64,000 nucleotides of DNA, taken from assembly GCA_963712815.1 (NCBI GenBank), contig CAVQJL010000007.1, positions 1 through 64,000 of the forward strand. The letters run 5' to 3'. This DNA is from RPQJ01 sp963712815 (lineage in GTDB: Bacteria > Pseudomonadota > Gammaproteobacteria > Steroidobacterales > Steroidobacteraceae). Shown here in pieces: positions 7,631 through 16,657 of this stretch (the stretch's first letter is position 1; the number at the start of each line of letters is the position of its first letter). A program made the translations under genes and the position numbers. The notes below the pieces were generated by a model. That model was not told where the DNA came from, did no database searches, and worked only from the letters and a program-made list of their open reading frames with translations.

Positions 7631-7641
7631 TTGTCGGACAA
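7631..7641. promoter_or_regulatory. FadR/GntR-type operator TTGTCGGACAA
   Basis: TTGTCGGACAA is a perfect inverted repeat about its central G and fits the TNGTNNNACNA consensus known for FadR-subfamily GntR regulators. It lies between the divergent gntR start (7614) and the acyl-CoA dehydrogenase start (7686), so one bound dimer could act on both promoters. Site seen; regulator inferred from position. Confidence 0.8.
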
Positions 7642-7685
7642 TATACGCCCGCGCCTCGCCGAGGCAAGACTTGGGGGTGACGATC

Positions 7686-8843
7686 GTGCTCGAATTCGAA
7701 TTCGGCCTGGGTGACGACATCGAGATGCTCCGCAGCACGCTGCGCTCGTTCGCCGAGTCCGAGGTCGCGCCGCGGGCCGACGAGATCGACCGCAGCAACC
7801 TGTTTCCGCGGGACCTCTGGCCGCGGCTCGGCGAACTCGGCCTGCTCGGCATCACGGTCGAGCCGGAGTGGGGCGGCGCCGGGCTCGGGTACCTCGCGCA
7901 CGTCATTGCGATGGAGGAACTCAGCCGCGTTTCGGGCTCGGTGGGCCTGTCTTACGGCGCGCACTCCAACCTGTGCGTCAACCAGATTCGACGCTGGGGC
8001 ACCGAGGACCAGAAGCGCCGGTACCTGCCCCGGCTGGTCAGCGGCGAGCACCTCGGCGCGCTCGCGATGAGCGAGACGGGCGCCGGCTCCGACGTCATGG
8101 GAATGCGCACGCTCGCCACGCGACGGGGCGAGCGCTACGTGCTCAACGGCAACAAGATGTGGATCACCAATGGCCCGACCGCGGACGTGCTGGTCGTGTA
8201 CGCGAAGGTGGACGGGTCAGCCGGCACCCCAGGAGTCACGGCCTTCCTGATCGAGAAGGGATTCAAGGGCTACACGACCGCGCAGAAGCTCGACAAGCTC
8301 GGCATGCGCGGATCGGACACCTGCGAGCTCGTGTTCGTGGACTGCGAGGTTCCCGCCGAGAACGTCCTCGGGCCGGTGGGCGGCGGCGCGAAGGTGCTGA
8401 TGAGCGGCCTCGACTACGAGCGCGTGGTGCTGGCCGGCGGCCCGCTCGGCCTGATGCGGGCGAGCCTCGACCTCGTGCTGCCTTACGTGCACGAGCGCAA
8501 GCAGTTCGGGCAGGCGATCGGCTCCTTCCAGCTCATGCAGGGCAAGATCGCCGACATGTACGCCACGACGAGCGCTTGCCGCGCCTACGTGTATGCCGTC
8601 GCCCAGGCCTGCGACCGCGGACAGACCACGCGGATCGACGCGGCAGGCTGCATCCTCTATGCCTCCGAAGCGGCGACGCGCCTCGCCCTCGATGCCATCC
8701 AGGCGCTCGGCGGCAACGGCTACATCAACGACTTCCCGGCCGGGCGCATCCTGCGCGACGCCAAGCTCTACGAAATCGGCGCCGGCACCAGCGAGATCCG
8801 TCGCATGCTCATCGGCCGCGAACTCTTCAACGCGACGGCCTGA
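7686..8843 (+). CDS. liuA: Isovaleryl-CoA dehydrogenase
   Basis: A 385-residue FAD acyl-CoA dehydrogenase. It carries the isovaleryl-CoA dehydrogenase hallmarks: catalytic Glu245 in SGLDYERVVLAGGPLGLM, where the base lies in helix G unlike in most acyl-CoA dehydrogenases, and the end LYEIGAGTSEIRRMLIGREL. FAD-contact motifs (AMSETGAGSD, NGNKMWITNG) are present. It oxidises isovaleryl-CoA to 3-methylcrotonyl-CoA in leucine breakdown and passes electrons to ETF. Start: the GTG at 7686 has GGGGGTGA five bases upstream; the GTG at 7677 is an alternative. First gene of the operon under the GntR operator. Confidence 0.93.
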   Translation: MLEFEFGLGDDIEMLRSTLRSFAESEVAPRADEIDRSNLFPRDLWPRLGELGLLGITVEPEWGGAGLGYLAHVIAMEELSRVSGSVGLSYGAHSNLCVNQIRRWGTEDQKRRYLPRLVSGEHLGALAMSETGAGSDVMGMRTLATRRGERYVLNGNKMWITNGPTADVLVVYAKVDGSAGTPGVTAFLIEKGFKGYTTAQKLDKLGMRGSDTCELVFVDCEVPAENVLGPVGGGAKVLMSGLDYERVVLAGGPLGLMRASLDLVLPYVHERKQFGQAIGSFQLMQGKIADMYATTSACRAYVYAVAQACDRGQTTRIDAAGCILYASEAATRLALDAIQALGGNGYINDFPAGRILRDAKLYEIGAGTSEIRRMLIGRELFNATA

Positions 8844-8853
8844 GGAGCACACC

Positions 8854-9315
8854 ATGGCGATGGGCGGCCTCTTCTACGAGGAATTCACTCCCGGCATGCG
8901 CTTCGAGCACGCGCTCCGGCGCACGGTCACCGAGTCCGACAACCTGATCTTCAGCGCGCTCAGCCACAATCCGGCGGCCCTGCACCTCGACGAGGAGTAC
9001 ATGAAGGGCACGGAATTCGGCAGCCGCATCGTCAACAGCTGCTTCACCCTGAGCCTGATGGTCGGAGTCTCCGTGGCCGACACCACGCTCGGCACCGCCA
9101 TCGCGAACCTCGGCTGGGACGAGGTTCGCTTCCCGAAGCCCGTCTTCCCCGGCGACACCTTGCGGACTGGAACGCAGGTGCTCGAGATGCGCGAGAGCCG
9201 CTCGCGGCCCGACGCCGGCATCGTGGTATTCGTGCACCGCTGCTTCAACCAGCGCGACGAGGAAGTTGCACGCTGCAAGCGCACCGCCCTCATGAAGCGC
9301 AAGGCGGTTGCCTGA
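8854..9315 (+). CDS. MaoC family hydratase (mesaconyl/itaconyl-CoA hydratase subtype)
   Basis: A 153-residue single hot-dog protein. Its active-site region reads ALSHNPAALHLDEEY (Ser37-His38-Asn39-Pro40, His44) instead of the DxNPxH of R-specific enoyl-CoA hydratases; the HN...H form is typical of the mesaconyl/itaconyl-CoA hydratase branch. By position it corresponds to M. tuberculosis Rv2499c, which lies beside the CitE-like lyase and acetyl-CoA-carboxylase-like genes. The likely role is hydration of 3-methylglutaconyl-CoA and perhaps itaconyl-CoA; this window's operon has no crotonase-type LiuC. Stop and next start share one base (TGATG). Confidence 0.82.
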   Translation: MAMGGLFYEEFTPGMRFEHALRRTVTESDNLIFSALSHNPAALHLDEEYMKGTEFGSRIVNSCFTLSLMVGVSVADTTLGTAIANLGWDEVRFPKPVFPGDTLRTGTQVLEMRESRSRPDAGIVVFVHRCFNQRDEEVARCKRTALMKRKAVA

Positions 9316-10178
9316 TGCGCTCGCTCCTGTTCGTCCCGGGCGACCGGCCCGAGCGCTTCTCGAAGGCGGCCGCGAGCGGGGCCGATGCCGTGATCCTCGA
9401 TCTCGAGGACGCCGTGACGCCCGAGCGCCGCCCCGAGGCGCGAACGGCCATCGCCGACTGGCTCACCACCGCCGAGCGCATTCGGCCGGTGTGGGTCCGG
9501 ATCAACCCCGTCGAGTCGGCCGATGCACTCGCGGACCTCGCGGCGGTCATTGCCGGCCGTCCGGACGGAATCGTACTGCCCAAGGCTCGCGATGGCGCGG
9601 ACGTGCATCGTGCAGACCATTGGCTCGAGAGCCTCGAGGCAAGTTTCCGCTTCGAGACGGGCGGCATCCGCCTGATGCCCCTGATCACCGAGAGTGCCGG
9701 CGCACTCCTCAAGGCCGCCTCCTTCACGTCGCTGCCCGCACGCGTCGCCGGGCTCACCTGGGGCGCCGAGGACCTCGCCGCCGACGTGGGTGCGTCGCGC
9801 AACAAGCGCGCGGATGGCGAATACGAGCTGACCTACGCAATGGCGCGCTCTTTCTGTCTGCTCGCCGCCGCGGCGGCGGGCGTGCCGGCCTTCGACACCG
9901 TGGACACGGAGTTCCGGGACGTCGCGGCGGTCGAGCGGCGCGCCCGCGATTCGCGGCGCCACGGCTTCGTCGGCAAGCTCGCGATCCACCCGGCACAGGT
10001 CGCACCCATCCACGCCGCATTCAGCCCGACGGCCGACGAGATCGCCTGGGCACAACGGGTGCTCGCGGCGTTCCGCGCCGTGCCGGGTGTGGGGGCCGTC
10101 GCGTTCGAGGGCGGCATGCTCGACAAACCGCATGTCCGTCAGGCCGAGCGCATCCTGGCCGCCGCGGGACGCGGGTGA
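9315..10178 (+). CDS. CitE-like CoA-ester lyase (HpcH/HpaI family)
   Basis: A 287-residue TIM-barrel lyase. Motifs are RSLLFVPGDRPERFSKAAAS at the N-terminus, the Mg-binding LDLEDAVTP, LPKARDG, PLITESAGAL and WGAEDLAADVG, and GKLAIHPAQV. Its place between a MaoC hydratase and methylcrotonyl-CoA carboxylase mirrors M. tuberculosis Rv2498c, an enzyme reported to cleave both HMG-CoA (leucine end step) and citramalyl-CoA (itaconate breakdown). No HMGL-type lyase (LiuE) is seen in this operon, so this protein is the candidate for the final step. The assignment is by family and context. Confidence 0.85.
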   Translation: MRSLLFVPGDRPERFSKAAASGADAVILDLEDAVTPERRPEARTAIADWLTTAERIRPVWVRINPVESADALADLAAVIAGRPDGIVLPKARDGADVHRADHWLESLEASFRFETGGIRLMPLITESAGALLKAASFTSLPARVAGLTWGAEDLAADVGASRNKRADGEYELTYAMARSFCLLAAAAAGVPAFDTVDTEFRDVAAVERRARDSRRHGFVGKLAIHPAQVAPIHAAFSPTADEIAWAQRVLAAFRAVPGVGAVAFEGGMLDKPHVRQAERILAAAGRG

Positions 10179-10191
10179 GGGGAAGGACACG

Positions 10192-11799
10192 ATGAGCGTC
10201 ATCCAGAGCCGCATCGACCGTGCCAGCGCGGACTTTGCTTCCAACGCGGAGGTCAACCGCCGTCTCGCCCTCGAGTTGCGCGAACTCGTGGCGCGTATCT
10301 CGGCCGGCGGCTCGGCCGCCGCCCGCGCCCAGCATGAATCCCGGGACAAGATGTTCGTCCGCGACCGGATCGACCGGCTGCTCGATGCAGGCTCTCCTTT
10401 CCTCGAGATCGGCCAGCTCGCCGGCCACGAACTCTATGGCGACTGGCTGCCCGCGGGCGGCGTGGTCGCCGGCATCGGCCGCGTGAGCGGGCTCGAGTGC
10501 ATGATCGTTGCCAACGACGCCACCGTGAAGGGCGGCACCTACTACCCGATCACGGTCAAGAAGCACCTGCGGGCACAGGAGATCGCGCTCGAGAATCGCC
10601 TGCCGTGCATGTACCTGGTGGACTCGGGCGGCGCTTTCCTGCCGCGCCAGGACGACGTGTTTCCCGACCGCGACCACTTCGGGCGCATCTTCTACAACCA
10701 GGCACAGATGTCGGCGCTCGGCATCCCGCAGCTCGCGGTCGTGATGGGCTCGTGCACCGCCGGCGGCGCCTACGTGCCTGCGATGTGCGACGAGGCGATC
10801 ATCGTGCGCGAGCAGGGCACGATCTTCCTCGGCGGCCCGCCGCTGGTGCAGGCCGCGACGGGCGAGCGGGTCGATGCAGAGACTCTCGGCGGGGGAGACG
10901 TGCACGCCCGCCAGTCGGGCGTCGTGGACCATCTGGCGGACAACGACGCACATGCGCTGTGGATGGCGCGGCGACTGGTGTCGCACCTGAACCGACCGGG
11001 GTCGCGCCCCGCGCCGGCGGCGGATCGCGCGCCGCGTCATGACGCCGAAGAGCTTTACGGCATCGTGCCGCGCGATACCCGCCATCCCTACGACGTCCGC
11101 GAGGTGATCGCGCGGCTCGTGGACGCGTCGGAGCTCGACGAGTTCAAGGCGCTGTACGGCGCGACGCTGGTCTGCGGTTTCGCCAGGATCGGCGGCTACC
11201 CGGTCGGCATCGTCGCCAACAACGGCGTGCTGTTCTCGGAGTCCGCGCTCAAGGGTGCGCACTTCGTCGAGCTGTGCAACCGCCGCCGCGTGCCGCTGCT
11301 GTTCCTGCAGAACATCACGGGATTCATGGTGGGGCGCAAGTACGAGGCCGGCGGCATTGCGCGCGACGGCGCCAAGATGGTCACCGCGGTGGCCTGCGCG
11401 TCGGTGCCGAAGCTCACCGTGATCATCGGCGGCTCGTTCGGCGCCGGCAACTACGCCATGTGCGGCCGCTCCTATGGCGGACGCTTCCTGTGGACCTGGC
11501 CGAATTCGCGCATCTCGGTTATGGGCGGGGAGCAGGCCGCGACGGTGCTCGCGATCGTCAAGCGCGAGGGCCTGCAGCGGCGTGGCGAGGAGTGGCCGGA
11601 GACCGACGAAACCGCGTTCCGTGCCGAGATCCACGGCCAGTACGAAGCCCAGGGACACCCGTACTACGCGAGCGCCCGGCTCTGGGACGACGGCGTGATC
11701 GATCCGGCGGACACGCGGCAGGTGCTCAGGCTCGCGCTCGCCGCCACCACCTGCCGTGCCGACGAGGGCGAGTCGCCCTACGGCATCTTCCGGATGTGA
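10192..11799 (+). CDS. mccB: Methylcrotonyl-CoA carboxylase beta (carboxyltransferase) subunit
   Basis: A 535-residue biotin-dependent carboxyltransferase of the usual length. Characteristic stretches are VANDATVKGGTYYPITVKKH, MGSCTAGGAYVPAMCDEAII, ITGFMVGRKYEAGGIA and GGSFGAGNYAMCGRSYGGR; the last two build the acyl-CoA and oxyanion sites. It transfers the carboxyl group from biotin to 3-methylcrotonyl-CoA. GGGGAAGGACAC precedes the ATG at 10192. It lies directly before the biotin carboxylase subunit gene, the normal pairing for this enzyme. Confidence 0.94.
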   Translation: MSVIQSRIDRASADFASNAEVNRRLALELRELVARISAGGSAAARAQHESRDKMFVRDRIDRLLDAGSPFLEIGQLAGHELYGDWLPAGGVVAGIGRVSGLECMIVANDATVKGGTYYPITVKKHLRAQEIALENRLPCMYLVDSGGAFLPRQDDVFPDRDHFGRIFYNQAQMSALGIPQLAVVMGSCTAGGAYVPAMCDEAIIVREQGTIFLGGPPLVQAATGERVDAETLGGGDVHARQSGVVDHLADNDAHALWMARRLVSHLNRPGSRPAPAADRAPRHDAEELYGIVPRDTRHPYDVREVIARLVDASELDEFKALYGATLVCGFARIGGYPVGIVANNGVLFSESALKGAHFVELCNRRRVPLLFLQNITGFMVGRKYEAGGIARDGAKMVTAVACASVPKLTVIIGGSFGAGNYAMCGRSYGGRFLWTWPNSRISVMGGEQAATVLAIVKREGLQRRGEEWPETDETAFRAEIHGQYEAQGHPYYASARLWDDGVIDPADTRQVLRLALAATTCRADEGESPYGIFRM

Positions 11800-11809
11800 G
11801 GCGGCCGCC

Positions 11810-13822
11810 ATGCCCGACAGTCTGCTGATCGCGAACCGTGGCGAAATCGCCTGCCGCATCATCCGCACCGCGCGACGCCTCGGCGTGCGCACGATCGCCG
11901 TGTACTCCGAGGCGGACCGCGGCGCGCTGCATGCACGCCTCGCCGACGAAGCCGTGGAGATCGGGCCCGCCGAGGCCCGTCAAAGCTACCTCGACGCCGG
12001 GCGCATCCTGCGGGTGGCCGGCGAGACCCGCGCCGCCGCGATCCACCCCGGCTATGGATTTCTCTCCGAAAACGCGGCCTTTGCGCGCGCCTGCCGCGAC
12101 GCAGGCGTGGTGTTCGTCGGCCCGCCCGCCGAGGCGATCGATCGCATGGGCTCCAAGAGCGAGGCGCGGCAATTGATGGCCGCCGCCGGCGTGCCGGTGC
12201 TGCCGGGCTACGATGGCGAGGACCAGTCCGACGGCGCGCTCGAGGCCGAGGCGCTCCGGCTCGGGTTTCCGCTGCTCGTGAAGCCGACCGCCGGCGGCGG
12301 AGGCAAGGGCATGCGTGTCGTGCACACGCCGGATGTTCTCGGCGAGGCGCTCGCGGGTGCGCGGCGCGAGGCGCTCAAGGCATTCGGCGATCCACGCCTG
12401 CTGCTCGAGCGCTTCGTCGAAAAAGGGCGGCACGTCGAGATCCAGGTATTCGCCGACACCCACGGCGGTGCGGTGCACCTGTTCGAGCGCGACTGCTCGC
12501 TGCAGCGTCGCCACCAGAAGGTGATCGAAGAGGCACCGGCCCCGGGCCTCGCAACCGCCACGCGTGCCGCGATGGGCGAGGCGGCCGTCGCTGCCGCCCG
12601 GGCGGTCGGATACGTGGGCGCCGGGACCGTCGAGTTCCTGTACGACGGCCGCGGGTTCTACTTCCTGGAGATGAACACGCGACTCCAGGTCGAACACCCG
12701 GTCACCGAGATGATCACCGGGCTCGACCTCGTCGAGTGGCAGCTGCGGGTGGCGGACGGCGAGGCGCTGCCCCTGCGCCAGGATCAGGTCGTGCAGCGCG
12801 GCCATGCCGTCGAAGCCCGCCTGTATGCGGAGGACACCGAGCGCGGCTTCCTTCCGTCCACCGGGCGCATCGGGCGCCTGCGCTTCCCGCTGGAACACGA
12901 ACACGTGCGGGTGGATACGGGTGTACGCGAAGGGGACGAAGTCTCGATCCACTACGACCCGATGCTCGCCAAGGTGATTGCCTGGGGAGCGGACCGGCTC
13001 GAGGCCATCGACCGCCTGCGAACCGCGCTCGAGCACACCGACGTCGACGGCCTGCGCACCAACACGCGCTTCCTGTGGGAGATCCTCGGTGTCGAGGCGG
13101 TCCGCAGCGGCGATGTGAGCACGCGCCTGCTCGAGACCGGGCTGGCGACGGGCGGCGCCACGGCCGCCGATCGCAAGCTCGCTTGGCTGATTGCGGCGGC
13201 AGCCGGCTCGACCGTCGGCCTTGCCGGACTCGCCGCAACGCAGGGGCGCGCTACGCCCTGGAGCGGCCACGACGGATTCCGGCTCAATGCGCCGCCTGCC
13301 CTGCGACTCGCGCTCCGGCTCGGCGAGGAGCGGCGCTGGCTGCGCCTGGTGCCCACGGGTCGGGACCTGCAGGTCGAGTTCGAGGGCCGACCCCACCTGC
13401 TCGAGTCCGTTGCGAACCCGGATGGACGGATCACGGGACGGCTGGACGGCGAGCCGTTCGAGGCGCGCGTCGAGATCGTGGAGAGCGGCTTCGTCCTGCG
13501 ACGTCACTGCCTGCGGTTCGAGTTTGCCGAGGACACCGGTGCCGAACACCATGCATCGGCCGAACACGAGGGCCACCTGCACGCGCCGATGCCGGGGCTG
13601 GTGCTCGACGTCCGCGCGCGGGCAGGCGAGCGGGTCGAGGCCGGGGCCGTGCTCGTCGTGCTCGAGGCGATGAAGATGGAGCACTCACTGATGGCCCCCT
13701 GGAGCGGAACGGTTTCCACCGTCACGGTCAAGCCCGGTGATCGCGTAGAGGAGGGGGTCGAACTGGTCGTCCTCGAGCCCGCTGACGCCGATTCCCTTCG
13801 GCAAGCCGCAGACACGGAATGA
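11810..13822 (+). CDS. mccA: Methylcrotonyl-CoA carboxylase alpha (biotin carboxylase/biotin carrier) subunit
   Basis: A 670-residue protein. The biotin carboxylase domain (ANRGEIACRIIRTARRLG, ATP-grasp loop KPTAGGGGKGMRVV, EMNTRLQVEHPVTE) fills residues 1 to about 445. A linking BT-type domain follows, and the C-terminal biotinyl domain carries VLEAMKMEHS with biotinylated Lys622. ATP-dependent carboxylation of biotin supplies the beta subunit. Start 11810 is 10 bases after the mccB stop. Last gene of the leucine operon; about 90 bp separate it from ccmA. Confidence 0.94.
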   Translation: MPDSLLIANRGEIACRIIRTARRLGVRTIAVYSEADRGALHARLADEAVEIGPAEARQSYLDAGRILRVAGETRAAAIHPGYGFLSENAAFARACRDAGVVFVGPPAEAIDRMGSKSEARQLMAAAGVPVLPGYDGEDQSDGALEAEALRLGFPLLVKPTAGGGGKGMRVVHTPDVLGEALAGARREALKAFGDPRLLLERFVEKGRHVEIQVFADTHGGAVHLFERDCSLQRRHQKVIEEAPAPGLATATRAAMGEAAVAAARAVGYVGAGTVEFLYDGRGFYFLEMNTRLQVEHPVTEMITGLDLVEWQLRVADGEALPLRQDQVVQRGHAVEARLYAEDTERGFLPSTGRIGRLRFPLEHEHVRVDTGVREGDEVSIHYDPMLAKVIAWGADRLEAIDRLRTALEHTDVDGLRTNTRFLWEILGVEAVRSGDVSTRLLETGLATGGATAADRKLAWLIAAAAGSTVGLAGLAATQGRATPWSGHDGFRLNAPPALRLALRLGEERRWLRLVPTGRDLQVEFEGRPHLLESVANPDGRITGRLDGEPFEARVEIVESGFVLRRHCLRFEFAEDTGAEHHASAEHEGHLHAPMPGLVLDVRARAGERVEAGAVLVVLEAMKMEHSLMAPWSGTVSTVTVKPGDRVEEGVELVVLEPADADSLRQAADTE

Positions 13823-13914
13823 ATCTCGTTTTGCTAGACTTCGCGGCCACTTAGTCGCCGCGCGGGCCGTGTTCCGGGCGACTGCCTCGGATAACGATGC
13901 GCGGAGGATGGATT

Positions 13915-14541
13915 TTGCCCGACGGGGCCCGGCTCGAGGGTCGAGCAATCAATGTGTGGCGAGGCGACCGGCACATCCTTCGGGACGTGTCGTTCTCCCT
14001 GCGTGAGGGCGAGTTTCTCAAGCTCACGGGCCCCAACGGCGTCGGCAAGACGACTCTCATCAGGGTGGTCTGCGGCTTGTTGCCGGCCGAGACCGGCGCG
14101 GTCGAATGGCGCGGCAAGTCCGTGGACGGTTCGAATGACGAGTACCACGCGGAAATGACCTACCTCGGGCACCTCAACTCCCTGAAGGCCGATCTCACCG
14201 CGCGCGAGAACCTGAAGTTCCTCGGCGGGCTGCGCGAAACGCTGACCGACGCAGACATCGACCAGGCACTGGAGCGAGTCGGCATCCTGTCGCGTGGCGA
14301 CCTCGCGGCGCGCTCGCTGTCTGCAGGGCAGAAGCGCCGCCTCGCGCTGGCCCGCCTGCTGCTCTCCGGGGCCATCCTGTGGATCCTCGACGAGCCGGTC
14401 ACCAACCTGGACGTCGCCGGTGTGGACCTGGTGGAGGACCTCGTGCGGGAGCACGTCGGGCGGGGCGGGCTCGCGCTCGCAGCCGCCCACCAGCGCCTGC
14501 TCGACGACGAGCCATTCCTGCGGCGGCTGGAACTCAGCTGA
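13915..14541 (+). CDS. ccmA: Cytochrome c biogenesis ABC transporter ATP-binding protein CcmA
   Basis: A 208-residue ABC ATPase: Walker A TGPNGVGKTT, signature LSAGQKRRLALARL and Walker B LWILDEPVTNLD. With CcmB and CcmC it powers release of holo-CcmE in system I cytochrome c maturation. I chose the TTG at 13915 because GGAGGA (13903-13908) lies six bases upstream; the in-frame ATG at 13897 would place that sequence inside the gene and has a poorer site. The TGA overlaps the ccmB ATG by one base. Confidence 0.93.
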   Translation: MPDGARLEGRAINVWRGDRHILRDVSFSLREGEFLKLTGPNGVGKTTLIRVVCGLLPAETGAVEWRGKSVDGSNDEYHAEMTYLGHLNSLKADLTARENLKFLGGLRETLTDADIDQALERVGILSRGDLAARSLSAGQKRRLALARLLLSGAILWILDEPVTNLDVAGVDLVEDLVREHVGRGGLALAAAHQRLLDDEPFLRRLELS

Positions 14542-15227
14542 TGCGCCAGTCCTCGACGATCGCCGCCGCTAACCTCGTGTTCCGCCGCGATCTGACGCTC
14601 GCCTGGCGCCGCTGGGACGAGGTCGCCCAGCCGCTGATCTTCTACGTGGTCGTCACGACGCTGTTCCCGCTGGCCACGACTCCGGACCTTTCACAACTGC
14701 GCGTGATCTCGGGCGGCGTGGTCTGGGTGGCGGCGCTGCTCGCATCCCTGCTCGCTCTGGAATCATTGTTCCGATCGGATGTCGAAGACGGCACCATGGA
14801 ACAATGGGTGCTCTCCGGACAACCGCTCGGCTGGCTGCTGCTCGCCAAGGTCGCCTCGCACTGGGTGCTGACGGGCCTGCCGCTCGTGATCATGGCACCG
14901 GTCGTGGGTACGGCCCTCGGGTTGCCGTTCGACGCCTGGGGCGCCCTCGTCGCCTCGCTGCTGCTGGGCACCGCCACCTTGAGCATCCTCGGCGGAATCG
15001 GCGCGGCCCTGACCGTGGGGGTTCGCCGGGGCAGCGTGCTGCTGTCCCTGCTGGTGCTGCCGCTGGCGATGCCGCTGCTGATCTTCGGCTCCCGGGCCGT
15101 GGGCATGGCCATGGACGGTGAGTCGCCGGCCGGCCCGCTGCAACTGCTCGCCGCCATCTTCTTCCTCACGCTGAGCCTCGGGCCGCTCGCCATGTCGGCG
15201 GCGATCCGCATCAGCGTCGAGAACTGA
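14541..15227 (+). CDS. ccmB: Heme exporter membrane protein CcmB
   Basis: A 228-residue protein with six hydrophobic segments. Family features include RRDLTLAWRRWDEVAQPLIF near the start, LFRSDVEDGTMEQW and the LSVLLLPL-like stretch before the last helices. It is the membrane partner of CcmA. Normal length; coupled to ccmA by a TGATG overlap; 34 bp precede ccmC. Confidence 0.92.
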   Translation: MRQSSTIAAANLVFRRDLTLAWRRWDEVAQPLIFYVVVTTLFPLATTPDLSQLRVISGGVVWVAALLASLLALESLFRSDVEDGTMEQWVLSGQPLGWLLLAKVASHWVLTGLPLVIMAPVVGTALGLPFDAWGALVASLLLGTATLSILGGIGAALTVGVRRGSVLLSLLVLPLAMPLLIFGSRAVGMAMDGESPAGPLQLLAAIFFLTLSLGPLAMSAAIRISVEN

Positions 15228-15261
15228 ACCCGACGACTGGACGAAACAGGCAAGACAATCC

Positions 15262-15990
15262 ATGTGGCTCTGGTTTCACAAGCTCGCCTCGCCCCCGCAC
15301 GCCTACCGCCTGCTCGGGAAGATGGCTCCCTGGTTCGGATGGCCCGCGCTGGCCCTGATCCTGCTCGCCACCTGGTGGGGACTGGTGAAGGCCCCGGCCG
15401 ACTACCAGCAGGGCGACGCCTTCCGCATCCTGTACGTCCACGCGCCGAGCGCATGGATGTCCATGTTCATCTACGTCGTCATGGCTGTGGCGGCCGCGGT
15501 GGGCATCATCTGGCGCATCAAGCTCGCGCACGCGGCGGCGGCGGCGGCGGCACCGATCGGCGCCTCGTTCACGTTCCTCGCGCTCGCCACGGGCTCGATC
15601 TGGGGCAAGCCGATGTGGGGCACGTGGTGGGTGTGGGACGCCCGGCTCACCTCCGAGCTGATCCTGCTGTTCCTGTATCTCGGCTACATGGCCCTGCGCT
15701 CGTCCTTCGACGACCCGCAGCGGGCCGACCGCGCGAGCGCGGTGCTGGCCATCGTGGGCGTGATCAACGTCCCGATCATCCATTACTCCGTGGAGTGGTG
15801 GACGACGCTGCACCAGCCGGCGAGCGTGACCAAGATCGACAAGCCGTCCATCGCGCTCGAGATGCTCTACCCGCTGTTCATCATGATCATCGGCTTCCAG
15901 CTGTACTTCGGCTGGGCGATTTCAAGACGCCTGCGCGGCGAAATCCTGCGCCGGGAACGCAATGCATCTTGGCTGAAGGAAGGAAGTTAG
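15262..15990 (+). CDS. ccmC: Heme-handling protein CcmC
   Basis: A 242-residue membrane protein with six segments. It has the tryptophan-rich WWD motif (GKPMWGTWWVWDARLTSELI) that binds heme at the periplasmic face, flanked by conserved His residues (YVHAPSAW and PIIHYSVEWW). CcmC loads heme onto CcmE. Length and order are standard for system I. Confidence 0.95.
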   Translation: MWLWFHKLASPPHAYRLLGKMAPWFGWPALALILLATWWGLVKAPADYQQGDAFRILYVHAPSAWMSMFIYVVMAVAAAVGIIWRIKLAHAAAAAAAPIGASFTFLALATGSIWGKPMWGTWWVWDARLTSELILLFLYLGYMALRSSFDDPQRADRASAVLAIVGVINVPIIHYSVEWWTTLHQPASVTKIDKPSIALEMLYPLFIMIIGFQLYFGWAISRRLRGEILRRERNASWLKEGS

Positions 15991-15993
15991 GCG

Positions 15994-16152
15994 ATGGACC
16001 TGAATGAATTTTTCAGAATGGGCGGTTACGCGGGATACGTTTGGACTTCGTACGGTCTAACGGCCCTGGTGCTGCTGCTCAACTGGTCGGCTGCCCGCCG
16101 CCGCGAGGCGCAGGAGCAGGACAGTGCGCGGCGCCGGTCCAGCACGGATTGA
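15994..16152 (+). CDS. ccmD: CcmD, small membrane protein of the heme-loading complex
   Basis: A 52-residue protein: MDLNEFFRMGGYAGYVWTSY, one membrane helix (GLTALVLLLNW) and a basic tail RRREAQEQDSARRR. The FFxMGGYAxYVWxSY start is the CcmD signature. It holds CcmE in the CcmABC complex. It starts three bases after the ccmC stop. Confidence 0.93.
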   Translation: MDLNEFFRMGGYAGYVWTSYGLTALVLLLNWSAARRREAQEQDSARRRSSTD

Positions 16153-16168
16153 TCAAGGAGAACCTTTG

Positions 16169-16627
16169 ATGACACCTAGACAGAAGCGCATGACCACGGT
16201 CGCGGTCATTCTCGTAGGCGTCGGCATCGCAACGGCATTCGCGCTGCAGGCCTTCGAGAAGAACATGCTCTACTACTACAGCCCGACGCAGATCCTCGCC
16301 GGCGAGGCGCCGGAGACGCGCAGCATCCGGGTCGGCGGCCTGGTCGAGAACGGCAGCGTGCAGCGGGAGCCGGGCAGCCTCGAGGTGCGCTTCACACTCA
16401 CCGACTTTGCCAACACCGTCGGCGTGAGCTACACGGGCGTTCTGCCGGACCTGTTCCGCGAGGGGCAGGGCATCATCGCGCGCGGCAAGCTGACCGACCA
16501 GGGCCTGTTCGTCGCCGAGGAAGTCCTCGCGAAGCACGACGAGAACTACATGCCGCCCGAGGTCAAGGACAGCCTGAAGCCGCATGCGGACGCTGCGCAG
16601 GCCATGAACCAGGGCGAAGGCACCTGA
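16169..16627 (+). CDS. ccmE: Periplasmic heme chaperone CcmE
   Basis: A 152-residue protein with one N-terminal anchor (VAVILVGVGIATAFAL) and an OB-fold domain. His123, in AKHDENYMPPE, is the heme-attaching residue, with Tyr127 completing the HxxxY motif. CcmE carries heme from CcmC to the CcmFH ligase. The ATG at 16169 follows AAGGAGAACC, a good ribosome binding site. Confidence 0.95.
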   Translation: MTPRQKRMTTVAVILVGVGIATAFALQAFEKNMLYYYSPTQILAGEAPETRSIRVGGLVENGSVQREPGSLEVRFTLTDFANTVGVSYTGVLPDLFREGQGIIARGKLTDQGLFVAEEVLAKHDENYMPPEVKDSLKPHADAAQAMNQGEGT

Positions 16628-16657
16628 GCACTACCCGGACGGGCAGGGGAGAATCGG

